NCBI GenBank assembly: GCA_035048485.1
Contig: CM068581.1
Location: forward strand, 66,228,381 to 66,292,380
Direction of reading: 5' to 3'
DNA: 64,000 bases
From: Pteria penguin
Lineage: Eukaryota; Mollusca; Bivalvia; Pterioida; Pteriidae
The position numbers and the translations under genes are program-made. Shown here in pieces: positions 46,490 to 58,834 of the stretch (positions are counted from its first letter, which is position 1; every line of letters begins with the position of its first letter). A model generated the notes under the pieces. That model worked only from the letters and a program-made list of their open reading frames with translations, was not told where the DNA came from and did no database searches.

Positions 46490-47840
46490 TGATTTATCTA
46501 TCCTCGCGATTCCAATCCAATCCATGTAGATTAATTTGGTAATAACAACATCGTTGGTTTATTATGTAATTACCGATATAAAAAGTCGCTATATAACAAC
46601 ATAATTTGTTTTTAAGTTGTATGAATAGGCTTCCGTAACCCCCAACGAATAAAGCAACAATCTACAATCAATTTTCATCCATCCTTTTGAAGTGTACAAA
46701 TGATTTAGTAGACTTTTTTCTATGTAAGCATGCAATGAAAGTGACGCACGATATTTCCTTTTATTGCAGAAACGATTGATACAAATAAATATTTCTTACA
46801 ATATATATTATTGTTATAAATGTTCTAAATTTACGGTTTGTCAACGCTGCCAGCATACATGAGTGCGCGTTGTATATCGAGCATTGTTTCGGCAATAATG
46901 AGATATAGACAACTTTATTTTCAAGCAACAGTTCAATCATTCATGGTTCATCACGCCAGGGATCGTGCCAAAGTATTCTTCTACATTTTGAAAATTTCTA
47001 TAATGTTAGCTATTATCGTTTGGCGGGACACCAAAAGTAAGAGATATGGTGTGTTCGTCCGTCTTTCCGTCCACATTTCTTATAATCATTTGCTGTTTTT
47101 CAGGATTTTATTGCCGAGATGTTTCAGAAAGATTTTTTTTTTCTGTTGAGTAAATTACTGTATATATATAAAAATCTTTTTTGTCATATTTTGTTTCACA
47201 AAAGGTTGTTTCGCTTTCCGTTTTGTTGGTTGATAGACACTTATTAAATACTTGATTCATTATTAATTTTGGCCCTTTATTTCGTTGAGAATGATGTAAA
47301 CACAAAAACTAAACAGCTTAAAATAAAGTGGACATTATTTTTGTAACAATTTTCTAAATCCAAAAATGAATATTCGAGAAACCCATGATACGGTCCCCAT
47401 TGAAAATTCATCATTTTAAAAGAAATGAATGTATTTGCAGTATACGATTTTTACCTGTCGTATCAGCGTTTGCGAATAGCTTGATCTACATATGTAAGTG
47501 TCAAAAGTATCCAAAGTGCAGCTATATTTGTATGTGCACCTCGAAATGATTTGAATAACAGACAACAGACAAGGTAAGACATTGTGAAATATTCCTTGAA
47601 TACATCTTGAAAAATATATTATTTTTACAAACTGAAATTCATCACTGATTAGAGAAAATTATGTAATTGGCATTTGAAATTAAGCCACGTGTTCAGTCCT
47701 TGTAAATTACGGTGAGACAATATATAATTAAATCCTTTGATGTTTATTTGATGAATTAATTCCTTGTATAAATGTACAATCACAAATGTAGTTTAGAAAG
47801 CAGTAACGCCATATGGCGTACACGACATTTGTCAAGAGTA
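46489..47840. other. Gene-free stretch
   Basis: AT-rich DNA, no recognisable gene. Confidence 0.5.
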
Positions 47841-48116
47841 AAAACCTGTATGGTCCAGTAGATGAGGTGCTAGGATCGTGACCGAAAGGTCCTGGGTTGG
47901 ATTTCCGTCGTGAGCACACAGACGTCCTGTCTTTGAGATGAGACAGTGAAAACCGAGATCCCGTGTCACGGTAGGCGTGGCAGGTAAAAAGATCCTTCAC
48001 TGCTTCGGGTGGGTCCTTTGCAAAGGTATAAATTTGTGTGCAATGCATCAGGCGGATGCCGTCGCCATATACTTAAAATAATCGTAGAGTGACGTAAAAC
48101 AATAATCAATCAATCA
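47841..48116 (+). mobile_element. SINE, family B1
   Basis: Head AAACCTGTATGGTCCAGTAG, degenerate B box, body TCCCGTGTCACGGTAGGCGT, tail ATCGTAGAGTGACGTAAAAC plus ATCA. Confidence 0.88.
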
Positions 48117-49418
48117 ATGTAAATAGCAGTAATATTCTTGCGTGTAAACTAAGGTAGTTCAGAAGCTGGCGATTCTTGCCAGAAAGGTAAAGGGTTGAGC
48201 TCCATCAGCATCACGCTGATATAGGGAAGTATATAACATACATGGTGGATGTGGCTAACCAAACAGGAGATACTTCATCCTCTGGGCTTGTGCAGCCGCG
48301 TCTTATTCAGTGATCCATGACAGTGGAACATTTTGTAGGTGCAACAGGACATACCATCAAATCTGTGTGGTTTTTTTATTTATCAAAGACTGTCAACTCC
48401 TAGAGTGGTATATGGTCACCTTAAACCCCTCCATATGGGGTTAGAATGCACTCTAACCCCAACTCGTTGTTGGCAATTTTATGCTATTACGGTCAGTTTT
48501 CAGACAAGTTTAGAGTTTAGAGTTCAGCACATATAACCGATACAGGGACAAATTTGGTGTAGTGGTTTATGCTTGGTTTACACTGCAGGCAATACAGGAC
48601 TTCTGAGATAAGCATCAGTGGTTAGATTTAAGTGAAATGTAGGGCATTCTATCTCCGTTATAATATGAACGGGTACAACCGTGACCAACAACCCATAAGA
48701 AAATGTTTCACAATGACGAGAATAAGAGTTATACTGCTGTGATTTTCATTTTGTATGATTATAATGTGTTTATAAATATTATTGTAGAAACAAATGCCCT
48801 CTTCCACTTTCTTTTACAAAAGTTTGTTGTTACATTTGTACCCTATATATACCATGCCGGAAATTGAATGCCTAACATTTCACGAAAATGTATGTAAAAT
48901 TCGAAGCGGATGCGTACTAAGTATCTCGGTTCAATTCCCGGATCGTTCAATTAGCAACATAATTACTTCCTGCTACCAAGTTGCTTTATGACTGAAAAAT
49001 AATTGAAAACGACGTTAAACCTAAATCAATCCAACGAGTGTGGCTCAAGGCTTGGCCAAATGTTTATGATAGGGTATAAAACATTTCTGTTTTTTAAAAG
49101 ATGTACATGTACCACTTTAATTTGCTAAACGAAATTTCCAAATATATATATATATGTGAACTACCTTAAGTCGCGATAGATTTAGTTTGATTTGTTGTTG
49201 TGGCTGATTGACACTTAACAATAATTTTATTAATGTGGCAACCAGTGTTTAATGGTGGAGAAAACTAGTACCACCGACTTCCGGGTCATGGACATTACAC
49301 ATCTGTTCATTTGCTTTCAGTGTTTTCGAGCTCATGGTAAAGTGAGCCACGAGACGTTTAGCAGCTCTCTCTCTCCCTCCCCCCTTCTCTCTCTCTATCA
49401 TAACTCAACAGCCTCACA

Positions 49419-49450
<32 letters not shown>

Positions 49451-50560
49451 AAAGAAAATTATAAATTAAGAAAAAATCAGACATCCATAAGCAAACAAAT
49501 CTTAATTCCAAAATAAAACAAAGAAAAGAAACCCAAATATTGAAAACAAAAACGTGAGATCGAAATTATCTTAACATACGACATTATCAGCCAGTTCATG
49601 TAAGGTGAACTTCACAATATCAACGTGAATACTACGAGGATATAAAATCTTTAATTATGACGAACAATGACAGTTGTACAAATTACGGGGTTAGAGTTGT
49701 GTTAAGGTGTATCGTTGTTTGTGCGGTATCACACAGACGTAGAATGATATGAAGTACAAGGTAGAATTCATTCATGATTTACATTAAAAACGGCACGAAA
49801 TACCTATAAAACATTGCTGCAATGTTTATGAATTACGTGTATTTCATAATTTCAAATGGAATTGTAAAAACAAAAGTTACGATTTACAATTTTTTTTAAA
49901 AATATAATTTAAAAAATAAATTGATAAATAAATAAATCAATAAAGAAGATGGATAAAAAAACCAGTGATAAAAGATATAGATGAAAATAGGTTTAGCTCA
50001 GCTGGCATGAAGGGCCAGGGAGATAGCAATCATCTTATGGTATCAATGTACCAAATGACCCTGACTAGAGTCATGTAAGCGTTTTGGCTACTGTAAGTCC
50101 TGCTGGGGATGAAAAATCCCAGGCTTCTGAGTGGATATAAATGTCACGTTCATCTTTTTGATTGAAATGCTATTTATGGTCTATCTGTTTACAGGTAACA
50201 ATATTAAAATTTATTAATGGGTCAGTATTTTTCATTTCAAGGGTCAAGGTATTTTCAGCAAGCACATTTTCTGCGGACTGAGGGTAAGTTCAGACAAGGC
50301 AAATTTTGAAAATGGAAAGCCACGGTGAGGTATAGTTTTTTTGTGTGTGTTTTTACTTTAGTGGGGTTCCTCTCTGTTTATTGAAAAATAAAGGAAGCTT
50401 CAAATGATCCTATTTTTCATAGAAACTTCTCAATCCATTAACATGTAGCCCTATGGAAAATAATTGCTTCATTGATACCAGCAGTCATCGTAAATAGATA
50501 CCCTGCTATGGTATACAGAAAGTCGGAGAGTTCTAATCAGGGGCAGACAAATCATCTTAT
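48117..50560. other. Gene-free stretch with an old SINE and a (GATA)n run
   Basis: A degenerate family A SINE lies at about 48860-49033 (GGTTCAATTCCCGGATCG, tail GACGTTAAACCTAAATCAAT). (GATA)n is at 49420-49450. No gene recognised. Confidence 0.55.
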
Positions 50561-50564
50561 TGAA

Positions 50565-51960
50565 ATGGCCTATTGCTATCACTTGGCGCACATAGTCGTC
50601 CGTCGTTTCGTTTGTTCATATTTTCATCTTCTTCTTTGACACAATCAATCTTATTTTAATCAATCTTGGCATGGATGATGTATGGAATTTACTGTACGTT
50701 TGTTCCGATAAAATGAACAATATGTCCACAAGGGAATTTCTTAGATTCTGATTTGCCAATTTTTAATATTCTTCTTCTCTGAAACCATAAATGTTTTTAA
50801 AATTTTGTATGGATGATTAGATAGATTGTCTACATACATCATTGGTGCCCTTCAGGACGTAAATATGGATGCCATGGTTATAAATAGAATATAAGGGTAA
50901 GGTAAACCAGTATTTTTGCTTTTATCTCAAAAATATAATGTTGGTGGGGAAAATGTACCTTGAAATATTCATCAGAATAAGAATTACAGCTTTTTATATT
51001 TTTGCCCAAAATCATGTGATGATTCCTTGCTTAAGTAATGGTCCTTGTTTGGCAAAGTTTAGCAAAATTCCAAACTTTTGTCCCTCATTTGTAAAACTGT
51101 ATAAGCTAGAGGTATATTGTAAAGGTGTTCTATTTTTGACGACCTACATTTCATTCAATTGGTCAACTTTTGACCTTGAACCTGTGTCTCTAGTACTTTA
51201 ACATAGCCTATATCTTTTGAACCACTTAAAAGAGGGCTTGATATTTCATAGATTCATCATGAGCAGAGCTTTCGATATTTTGACATTTGAGTGACATTTA
51301 CCTTGTACTTTGATTTGCTTTGGAAAATCTTACCCCGGGCTATATAATTTGAACATTGAGGGATTGATTGATTGATTGATTTTTGTTTTACGTCACACCA
51401 CGAATATTTCACGTATATGGTGACGGCATCTGCCTGATGCGGGGCATACAAATTTTGACCTTTGCAACGGACCCACCCGAAGCAGTGAGGGATCTTTAAC
51501 GTGCCATGCATACCACGACACGGGGCCTCGGTTTTTACTGTCTCATCCGAAAGACAGAACACCGGCATGGCCAGAGCGGGACTCGAACCCCGGCCTCCCG
51601 ATCAGGAGTCCGACGCGATACCACTAGGCTTGAGGGATAGAGGACCTATATTTCCCATGGATTTCTTGTGATCATGCTTTTAGTTTGGTCTTTTATTTTG
51701 GGCTTTTAACTTGGTGACCTTGACCTTGGACTTTGACCTAGTGTTTAAAAACTGTATTTCGGCCATATCTTTGGAATGTAAGGGGTAGTTTTATATTTAT
51801 ATTCAATGATATCTGACTTATTGACATTGATCTTGAAATTTGAGCTACTTTCAATCACTTAAACTGTGCGAGAAAGGATGCTCAAATTTTACATTCGATT
51901 TCTTGTTAAATTGCCAGGTGAGCGATTTAGGCTCTTGTGTTCCTCTTGTTTATTTAACTT
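50565..51960. repeat. Long dispersed molluscan-type repeat interrupted by a SINE
   Basis: Begins near GGCCTATTGCTATCACTTGG with GTCGTCCGTCGTTTCG and ends near GTGAGCGATTTAGGCTCTTG. The middle has repeated 'tgaccttgacct' motifs. No intact coding frame. I recall similar repeat ends from molluscan genomes; this needs a library search. A SINE at 51365-51629 sits inside it. Confidence 0.6.
51365..51629 (-). mobile_element. SINE, family B2, with 9-bp target duplication, nested in a repeat
   Basis: In reverse: (TTGA)n tail, TCACACCACGAATATTTCAC, ATGCGGGGCATACAAATTTT, B box GGGACTCGAACCCCGG and GCGATACCACTAGGC. TTGAGGGAT flanks it at 51356-51364 and 51630-51638. Confidence 0.93.
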
Positions 51961-53005
51961 TACATCTGTAAATATTTTAACATACATTGTATGTATATTA
52001 AAGTATTGTGTAAGTTTCCATTGAATGGCAAAATTGAAATTACGGGTATGATTTCCGTTTTGATTGAGATTTTTTAAAGATGTGTTTCATTCACAGAAAA
52101 AAGTTCAAATAAGTAAGCACGTGCATGTATATAATAATAAAATGATCTGTTACACCTGTTACCAGTATTCCCTACATGATTATACACTTAAGTGCAACAC
52201 AAAGGGTCAGCCAACTTTTGATCACAAGATAAAGAAATGCAAAATTAATACGCCCTATTTAATTGCTCGTCAAATAAACACATGCCATTTCGATAAGTCC
52301 CCCCCCCCTTCCTCTTGATCTTTAAACTTTTCACACCACAATATTAAACATAGACGATTAACATAGGCGGATCTAGATTTTTTTGAAAGAAGAAAGGGGG
52401 TGGGTGGGGTTGGTCCAGAAAGGGGGATTGCAGCCTCGTAAAAACAGTTGAAAAAACTTTTTGGGGGTAAAGTTCTCCGACTAAAAGAGGGGGGGGGGTT
52501 GCGATGTGAAATTTGCGACATTTTGTTGATTTATTACGCGGTTTTTAAAATTAAATTTTGCTTTAAAATTTGCAATTTAATATTCCTACACACACAAAAA
52601 CTAAATATTGTACGTGACAGCTTGATAGATCCGTCCATGTTGATATCGTTCACTAGGTTTTCCTGTTTCCGAGGGCACTGTCCCGTAACCCACTATCCTG
52701 ACGAATCCTTTAATTATTGTAGTCTATCAATCTTCTCCCCCTTAATATCTTACCTGCGTCGATCTCAGGCTTTATAATAAATTCAAATGAAATACTTCAA
52801 ATTAATAAAAGAACGTGACGGGGTCACATTAACAAGTTACTAAATTCATGCAACGAGACGTTACGTACAGGACAACAACGCGTCTAAAGGGGATATTTAC
52901 ATATGATATAATAAAGTAAAAGTGCAAATTTCGGTTTTGGAATTCCATGATTTTGAATGTAATTTAAAAGTGGATATTAATATTAGTTTTCTTTTATACT
53001 AGATT
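51961..53005. other. Upstream of the amine oxidase; likely 5' UTR splice acceptor
   Basis: G/C-run element remains at about 52360-52500. TTTTCTTTTATACTAG ends at 53002, only three bases before the ATG, and looks like a splice acceptor, so an upstream non-coding exon is likely. Confidence 0.5.
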
Positions 53006-55828
53006 ATGGCGTCGGGAAATTCTACAAATATGACGTCACAGGGAATTTATTCATTCAAATCCGAAGAGCCACAACTCGAAAAAAAGAAACTGACTTTACG
53101 GACAGCAGTGTGCTCGCAGTTGTTTGGTGTGTTTTTATTCGCTGTGGGACTAGTTGCTGGACTTTTAATAGGAATTTATGCTTTTCACGGCGGGCCAAAC
53201 AGACCAAAATGTGATCACGTAGCACCGCTAGCAGAAGCTAGTGTTCAGTCACGAAGTCACGTAAGCTCGAAGCAAAAAGTCCCAGTCACGAAAAAGCCAA
53301 CTACACGGAAACCCCTACATGTAGACCACGGTCATGACCATTCACATGATCACGGTGATCATGGTGGTCACGGAAGTCACGGAGATCATGGACATCATGG
53401 AAGCCACGACGACCACGTGGCTACTGGCTTTCAACCACCTACTGACTCATTTCATGACCCACACACTACAGATCATCGCGAGCAGACGACAGCCAAATCT
53501 TCGTCTCAAATAAACGCGGGTGGTTTCGATGCTCCTAATTTTGGTTCACTAGATGAGACACAAACACCGAAACCGACTACGTCAGTTCCGCCATCAACAA
53601 CAAAGGGCGAATGTGAAGTGTGCACCTGGCGAAATCCAATCAAAACGCTCGAAACATCGGCTGCAATATTTGATCCTATCACTCCGGAGGAGATGAGATT
53701 AGTACGAGACGTTTTATTCCAGAGAAAAATCACAACGATTAAACCTGGGGACACGCTAGCATTTAATGAGTCCTACATCCAGTCCATGTCTCTTCATCCT
53801 CCAAACAAACAAGATGTCTTAGAATACCTTGATCGATCAGGTCCCGTCCCTGGAAGGTATGGATGGGTAAGTGTGGTAGAGGGCGCTGCGAATCCTCCGG
53901 TCTATAACCAGTACAAAGTCGGTCCATTAGATGGCGATGCTGAGAGTGTGAAAATCGTTCCTCTCCTTAAACCCATGGAATGCCCCTTCGAGTACAGACC
54001 TTATGATACTGTTGAAGTTAAATTGCTTATTATATTTGTAATGGATGAAATGTATAAAGCGAATTTGATTTTATCGGAAAGTTTCGATTCTAGGACTCCT
54101 TATCAGGATTTAACGGTTCTTCCTACCGGACCACTGCCTCACACGGACGGAAAACGGATAAGTCGCTTCACTCTGGGACTGCGAGGTCTTGGTGATCGAG
54201 ATTTCGATTTCTTGAATATCCTTCCTCTCCATGGAAAGGTATACCACGGCGGGATGAACCAGTCCGATTGGTACGTGTATGATATATTTTATATCAATCA
54301 GGGGCCGTATCAAAATATGACTGAATTACTGAAAGCTTACGTGAGCGACGAAGTTGCCAAAATCCGATATCCCAAAGGAACTAGGAAAGCAACAGAAGAA
54401 CTAACATTCCCCAAACGAAATATGTACGTACCATTGCGAGAGAATTCCCAATATCCGGGCACTTCGGCTTATGAGCCAACCGGGCCTCGATATGATATAG
54501 ATGGTAACTCTATTTCCTGGTTGGGGTGGTCTTTAACAGTAGCTACCACACAACATAAGGGACCTGGAGTTTATAATGTAAAATTTCGAAATGAACGCGT
54601 CTTGTACGAGAATTCTCTAAGTGATATTGGATTAATCTATTCCTCTGATGGGTCGGGTCAGGATAATATTGCGTTTTCGGATGCCACTTACGGCATTGGT
54701 GAATCACGAAAAGCGATTCCTGGAGTAGACTGCCCTGAATATGCAGCATATTTACGAACAACGGCGTGGGATCCATCCTCTGGCAAGCCAAGCACGAAAT
54801 TAACTATCTGCGTGTTCGAAAAGGATGCGCAAGAACCCCTGTGGCGCCATAAAGGAACTCACGTCGAGGCAGGAATGAATAATAGATATCTGGTTGTACG
54901 GTATCCGACACAGATTGGAAATTATGACTATATTATAGATTTTGAGTTTCATTTAGATGGTAGAATTGTTACCACGGCAACAGCGACAGGATTTATTCAA
55001 GGGTCGTTCTGGAATCCTTTTAATGACTATTATGAAGACGAGAACGAAAAGACTCCTTTTGGTTACAAAGTCAGTGGAACACTGATAGGACCTATTCATG
55101 ATCATACTTTCGCTTTTAAAGTAGATATGGACATTGTGGATGAAAAGAATGATTTTGAATTGATCCATTGGAAATATGGTACAGTTTCTGATGCATTTGG
55201 AAGCAAGAGCCCGAATGGAAAAATGAAAAAATTTCCGAATTATTTCTTGTATAATCAAACCCGATATATTACGTGGGAACCCGTCGAAAACGAAACAGCT
55301 TTGGATATCGATATGATAAACCAAAAATTCTGGACAGTGGTCAATAACAATCATAAAAATATGTGGAACGTCAGTCGGGGATATAGGATCATGCCTATGG
55401 CGTCAGGGGCGCAAAATATTCTGGACGATTTCCCGCGAATTAAGGAAATGTCCTTCACTAAGCATCATCTTCACTTGACGAAATATCGCGAGGATGAACA
55501 TTTTATTAAACCTTTATACAACCCGCGGAATACTGTAGACACTGAAGTCAACGCCAAATATTTAGACGATATGGTGAACGGGGAATCTATAAAGAATTCT
55601 GACATTGTAAGCTGGATCGCGGTTGGTTTTCTCCATGTGCCTACATCAGAAGATGTACCAATGACAACGCGCGTTACAAGTGGGTTTACGTTGAAACCTT
55701 TCAATTTCTTTGACACTACGGCGACATTTGACGTTCCCGCCCACGCGTTAGGAGAAAACGATACCGTGCTTGATAATTCACCCAGATCCGGTCCATGTCT
55801 GTATATGCCGATGAGAGTGAGTGGTTAG
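53006..55828 (+). CDS. Copper-containing (primary) amine oxidase, membrane-anchored, His-rich stalk
   Basis: The 940-residue frame is uninterrupted. A short cytosolic end precedes one membrane segment (about 38-60, LFGVFLFAVGLVAGLLIGIY), giving a type II orientation. A stalk follows with a Asp/His/Gly block (107-137). The D2/D3 and catalytic domains run from about 215 to 930. Active-site residues are present: topaquinone Tyr640 in N-Y-D (GNYDY), copper ligands His698, His700 (IHDH) and His877 (GFLHVP), catalytic Asp559 (FSDATYGIG), and the Cys576/Cys602 pair. It should oxidise primary amines to aldehydes with release of ammonia and hydrogen peroxide, probably at the cell surface. Relatives include vertebrate AOC1-AOC3; I cannot assign a one-to-one orthologue. 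The single coding exon is notable. AATAAA lies at 55890-55895, 62 bases past the stop. Confidence 0.96.
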   Translation: MASGNSTNMTSQGIYSFKSEEPQLEKKKLTLRTAVCSQLFGVFLFAVGLVAGLLIGIYAFHGGPNRPKCDHVAPLAEASVQSRSHVSSKQKVPVTKKPTTRKPLHVDHGHDHSHDHGDHGGHGSHGDHGHHGSHDDHVATGFQPPTDSFHDPHTTDHREQTTAKSSSQINAGGFDAPNFGSLDETQTPKPTTSVPPSTTKGECEVCTWRNPIKTLETSAAIFDPITPEEMRLVRDVLFQRKITTIKPGDTLAFNESYIQSMSLHPPNKQDVLEYLDRSGPVPGRYGWVSVVEGAANPPVYNQYKVGPLDGDAESVKIVPLLKPMECPFEYRPYDTVEVKLLIIFVMDEMYKANLILSESFDSRTPYQDLTVLPTGPLPHTDGKRISRFTLGLRGLGDRDFDFLNILPLHGKVYHGGMNQSDWYVYDIFYINQGPYQNMTELLKAYVSDEVAKIRYPKGTRKATEELTFPKRNMYVPLRENSQYPGTSAYEPTGPRYDIDGNSISWLGWSLTVATTQHKGPGVYNVKFRNERVLYENSLSDIGLIYSSDGSGQDNIAFSDATYGIGESRKAIPGVDCPEYAAYLRTTAWDPSSGKPSTKLTICVFEKDAQEPLWRHKGTHVEAGMNNRYLVVRYPTQIGNYDYIIDFEFHLDGRIVTTATATGFIQGSFWNPFNDYYEDENEKTPFGYKVSGTLIGPIHDHTFAFKVDMDIVDEKNDFELIHWKYGTVSDAFGSKSPNGKMKKFPNYFLYNQTRYITWEPVENETALDIDMINQKFWTVVNNNHKNMWNVSRGYRIMPMASGAQNILDDFPRIKEMSFTKHHLHLTKYREDEHFIKPLYNPRNTVDTEVNAKYLDDMVNGESIKNSDIVSWIAVGFLHVPTSEDVPMTTRVTSGFTLKPFNFFDTTATFDVPAHALGENDTVLDNSPRSGPCLYMPMRVSG

Positions 55829-56334
55829 TTGTGCGTTTTAATTAATGAGACATGACTTTGTGTTGGTTTCTGCATAATTTTTTTAGATGAATAAATTATA
55901 TATAATACGTCGTGTTTGCCTAATTTATCTTCATTGTTATGATGAAACGTAGGAGATAATTTAATGCAGGGGATAGCCACCGCTTTATCACGTGTTTTCT
56001 GGAATCTGCTACGTCATTAACAGATTACATGATGAGGAGGGGCCGTGTGAAAACTTCCTAAGTGGTTTAAATCATTTATCTATTACATAACGGTGTTTCA
56101 ATCATATATCTACCTGTAATAGTTTTATGATACATATTTTTTATTTTAGAATTTCTGATAATACGATTTTTGACGAAAACACAAAGTAAAGTTCGAGAAA
56201 TGATTTGACAGTGGCGTATCTTCAATATAAATTAGTGAACCACTAAATTTTGAATGACAACGAAGATAAAAGAAACGGAACTTAGCAGACCAAAAAAAAA
56301 CCAACCAAAAGGACTCCTGACATTAAGGAATTAT
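55829..56334. other. Amine oxidase 3' end and flank
   Basis: Poly(A) signal at 55890; otherwise AT-rich, nothing else recognised. Confidence 0.6.
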
Positions 56335-57100
56335 TATATGAGAGGCTACAGTCCATGTGCATAAGTAGGCGATCAGAGGCTACAGTCAATCCTGTGCATA
56401 AGTAGGCGGTCAAGCTGCAGCCAGTCCCTGTGCATAAGTAGGCGGTCAAGCTGCAGTCAATCCCTGTGCATAAGTAGGCGGTCAGAGACTGCAGTCAGTC
56501 CCTGTGCATAAGTATGTGGTCAGATGCTGCAGTCAGTCCCTGTGCATGAGTAGGCGATCAGAGGCTACAGTCCATGTGTATAAGTAGGCGATCAGAGGTT
56601 GCAGTCAATCCCTGTGCATAAGTAGGCTGTCAGAAGCTGCAGTCAATCCCTGTGCATAAGTAGGCGGTCAGAGGCTGCAGTCAATCACTGTACATCAGTT
56701 GGCGGTCATAGACTGCAGTCAGTCCTTGTGTACAAGTATGCGGTCAGAGGTTGCAGTCAACACCATGTATATAAGTGAGCGGTGAAAGGATACAGTCCCT
56801 GTGCATAAGGATGTGGTCAGAGACTGCAGTCAATCCCTGTGTATAAATGAGAGGCTACAGTCCCTGTGCATAAGTAATCAATGAGAGGCTGCAATCAGTC
56901 CCTGTGCATAAGTAAGCGACGAGAGGTTGCAGTCAGTCCCTGTGCATAAGTAAGCAGCGAGAGTCTGCATTCAGTCCCTGTGCATAAGTAAGCAGTGAGG
57001 AGCTGTAGTCAGTCCTGTTTTAAATAAATAAGCGGTAAGAGGCTACAGTAAGTCTCTGTGCATAAGATAGCCATGAGAGGCTGCAGTCAGTCCCTATCAG
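56335..57100. repeat. 38-bp minisatellite
   Basis: About 20 imperfect tandem copies of a unit of the form GCATAAGTAGGCGGTCAGAG followed by GCTGCAGTCAATCCCTGT. Copies toward the 3' end diverge more (GCATAAGTAAGCAGTGAGAG). It starts about 500 bases after the amine oxidase stop. Confidence 0.93.
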
Positions 57101-58834
57101 AGACCGTTCTTGGCGCATGCAGAAAATAAAGTTTTCTGCTTTTGCGTATTGTTAAGGAAGTCTTTTCATTTTTACCAATGTTACAAGAATTTAAAACACA
57201 TATGTCAGTTATTGACATTATTCAGGATTAAGCAAAACGATATACCATCTATCAATAGACATATATATCATTCTATTGGTTATGCAAATAAAAGGTAAGT
57301 GTGTAAAAACCAATATCATTGCCGCAGGGGAGGACAATACATGTTTTCTGTATAACTTAATTTATAAATCTGTCAATATTTTAACTTGCCATGTCGCTGT
57401 TTTACAATTGTAAGGTCTGATGAACTTTAAACGTGCTTTCTTTGTGAACTTTAGCAGGTAGTTATGAAATAAAAGCAATGATTTGAATGTTTTACAACAC
57501 TTCAATAGCAAGACTCTGTATAATCACATTATAACGACGTGGTATATCATAAACATTTATCGATCATGAGGGAGTGGGGTTTTTTTTAATCTGAAAATCG
57601 TTTATTGCATAACGTATTCTTCATTAATGACGATGTTACCTATGATATATACCAAAAAAGGAAAGGGGTTGGGGAGGTTGCCAACAAACTTATGATATAT
57701 ATCAATTTTCGACTCCTGATTAATAAACTTTATAACTTTTTTAATCTTTTGGGTCTTCTATCAACAAACTTTATATTTGTATAAACTGGCACAAATCACT
57801 GTAAAAAACTTCGTCAAATATTTAAGATTTTGGTAGACCCTTGGTGAAAAAGCCTCAGTGCCATATGGTAGAGTTGAACCCTATCATAGGGTAAGTAACC
57901 ATTCGAGTTCGATTACAGTATCGAGCCATTATACTAAAGCGGTTGATGACCTGTCTTCGTTCGCGTTATTATGGAATTCGTTGGGAGCAGGGAAAGGGGG
58001 TTGGGGGGATGATTGTATTTCAGGGATTTTGTTTTTGTATTGCAGATGTTGGGAGACATTACAAATGGCGCTACGAATAAATTTCTTTACGATTGTCTAC
58101 GCGACAGAGCAAAGAAAAAGTTTGATGCCTGGACAAATTGTTTCTCTGCTTTGTAAAGGTAGGTTCTATGTTTCCCTTATCGACGGTGTACTTAAATGTC
58201 GCCAGTAAATTAACTTGTCGCGAACTTTTTCCATATATTTCCAAATTACTCGATAGATCAATAAAGGCTTAGGAAATCTTTATATTATTAGACAATTGAA
58301 TGACAGCTTCATTCTTTTCTGTACATTTCCAATAAAGAAAATCTGTTCAAAATCTCTGCTTATTTGGCGTATAGTCGACCGATAATGTATACTCCCTGTT
58401 TACAGAAAAATGAAGATCTAAAATGAGTATTGTATTGGTACAGTTTGGAATGTCTTTAAATATATATCGATGGCTAATGCTCAGGTTCCCTTCTTTCTTT
58501 GCAAAATAAAGGTGGTTTGATTTTTGGAGTCTGTATGTCTGATAATAGATGGCATGGGTATAAAGGAAAAGGGGGTAGGGGAAGGAATTGGTGTTCCGCA
58601 GGTTGTTTTCCATCAAATACCTTTTCAATACTTTAAATTTACTTTTCACAATTTTGAGTTCAGTTTTTACTTTTGTGTTTGGTCATGTTTCACTTTTTTA
58701 ATTGTCTCGGAATGGGAGGGTATCAAATACGAAATAAATAAATTAATTAGATAAATTAGATTAGTTGATTGAATGACCGATCTATAATGGATGGATGGAT
58801 AGATGGATGGAGAGAGATGTGTTTTGTTTTTGTT
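57101..58834. other. Gene-free stretch
   Basis: Mostly AT-rich. A degenerate tRNA-like head lies at about 57846-57930 (GCCTCAGTGCCATATGGTAG … TTCGAGTTCGATTACAG). The segment 58046-58160, bounded by an acceptor-like TTGTATTGCAG and a donor-like AAAG|GTAGGT, could be an exon but has no recognisable protein. Confidence 0.45.

Noticed and set aside
49990..50030. GGTTTAGCTCAGCTGGC resembling a tRNA A box
   Set aside because: No B box at the right distance.
53506..55716. Minus-strand open frames within the amine oxidase gene
   Set aside because: Shadows of the long plus-strand coding frame.
58046..58160. Possible exon with LYDCLRDRAKKKFDAWTN
   Set aside because: Splice-like ends exist, but the frame ends in TAA at the donor, no partner exon was found and no family was recognised.
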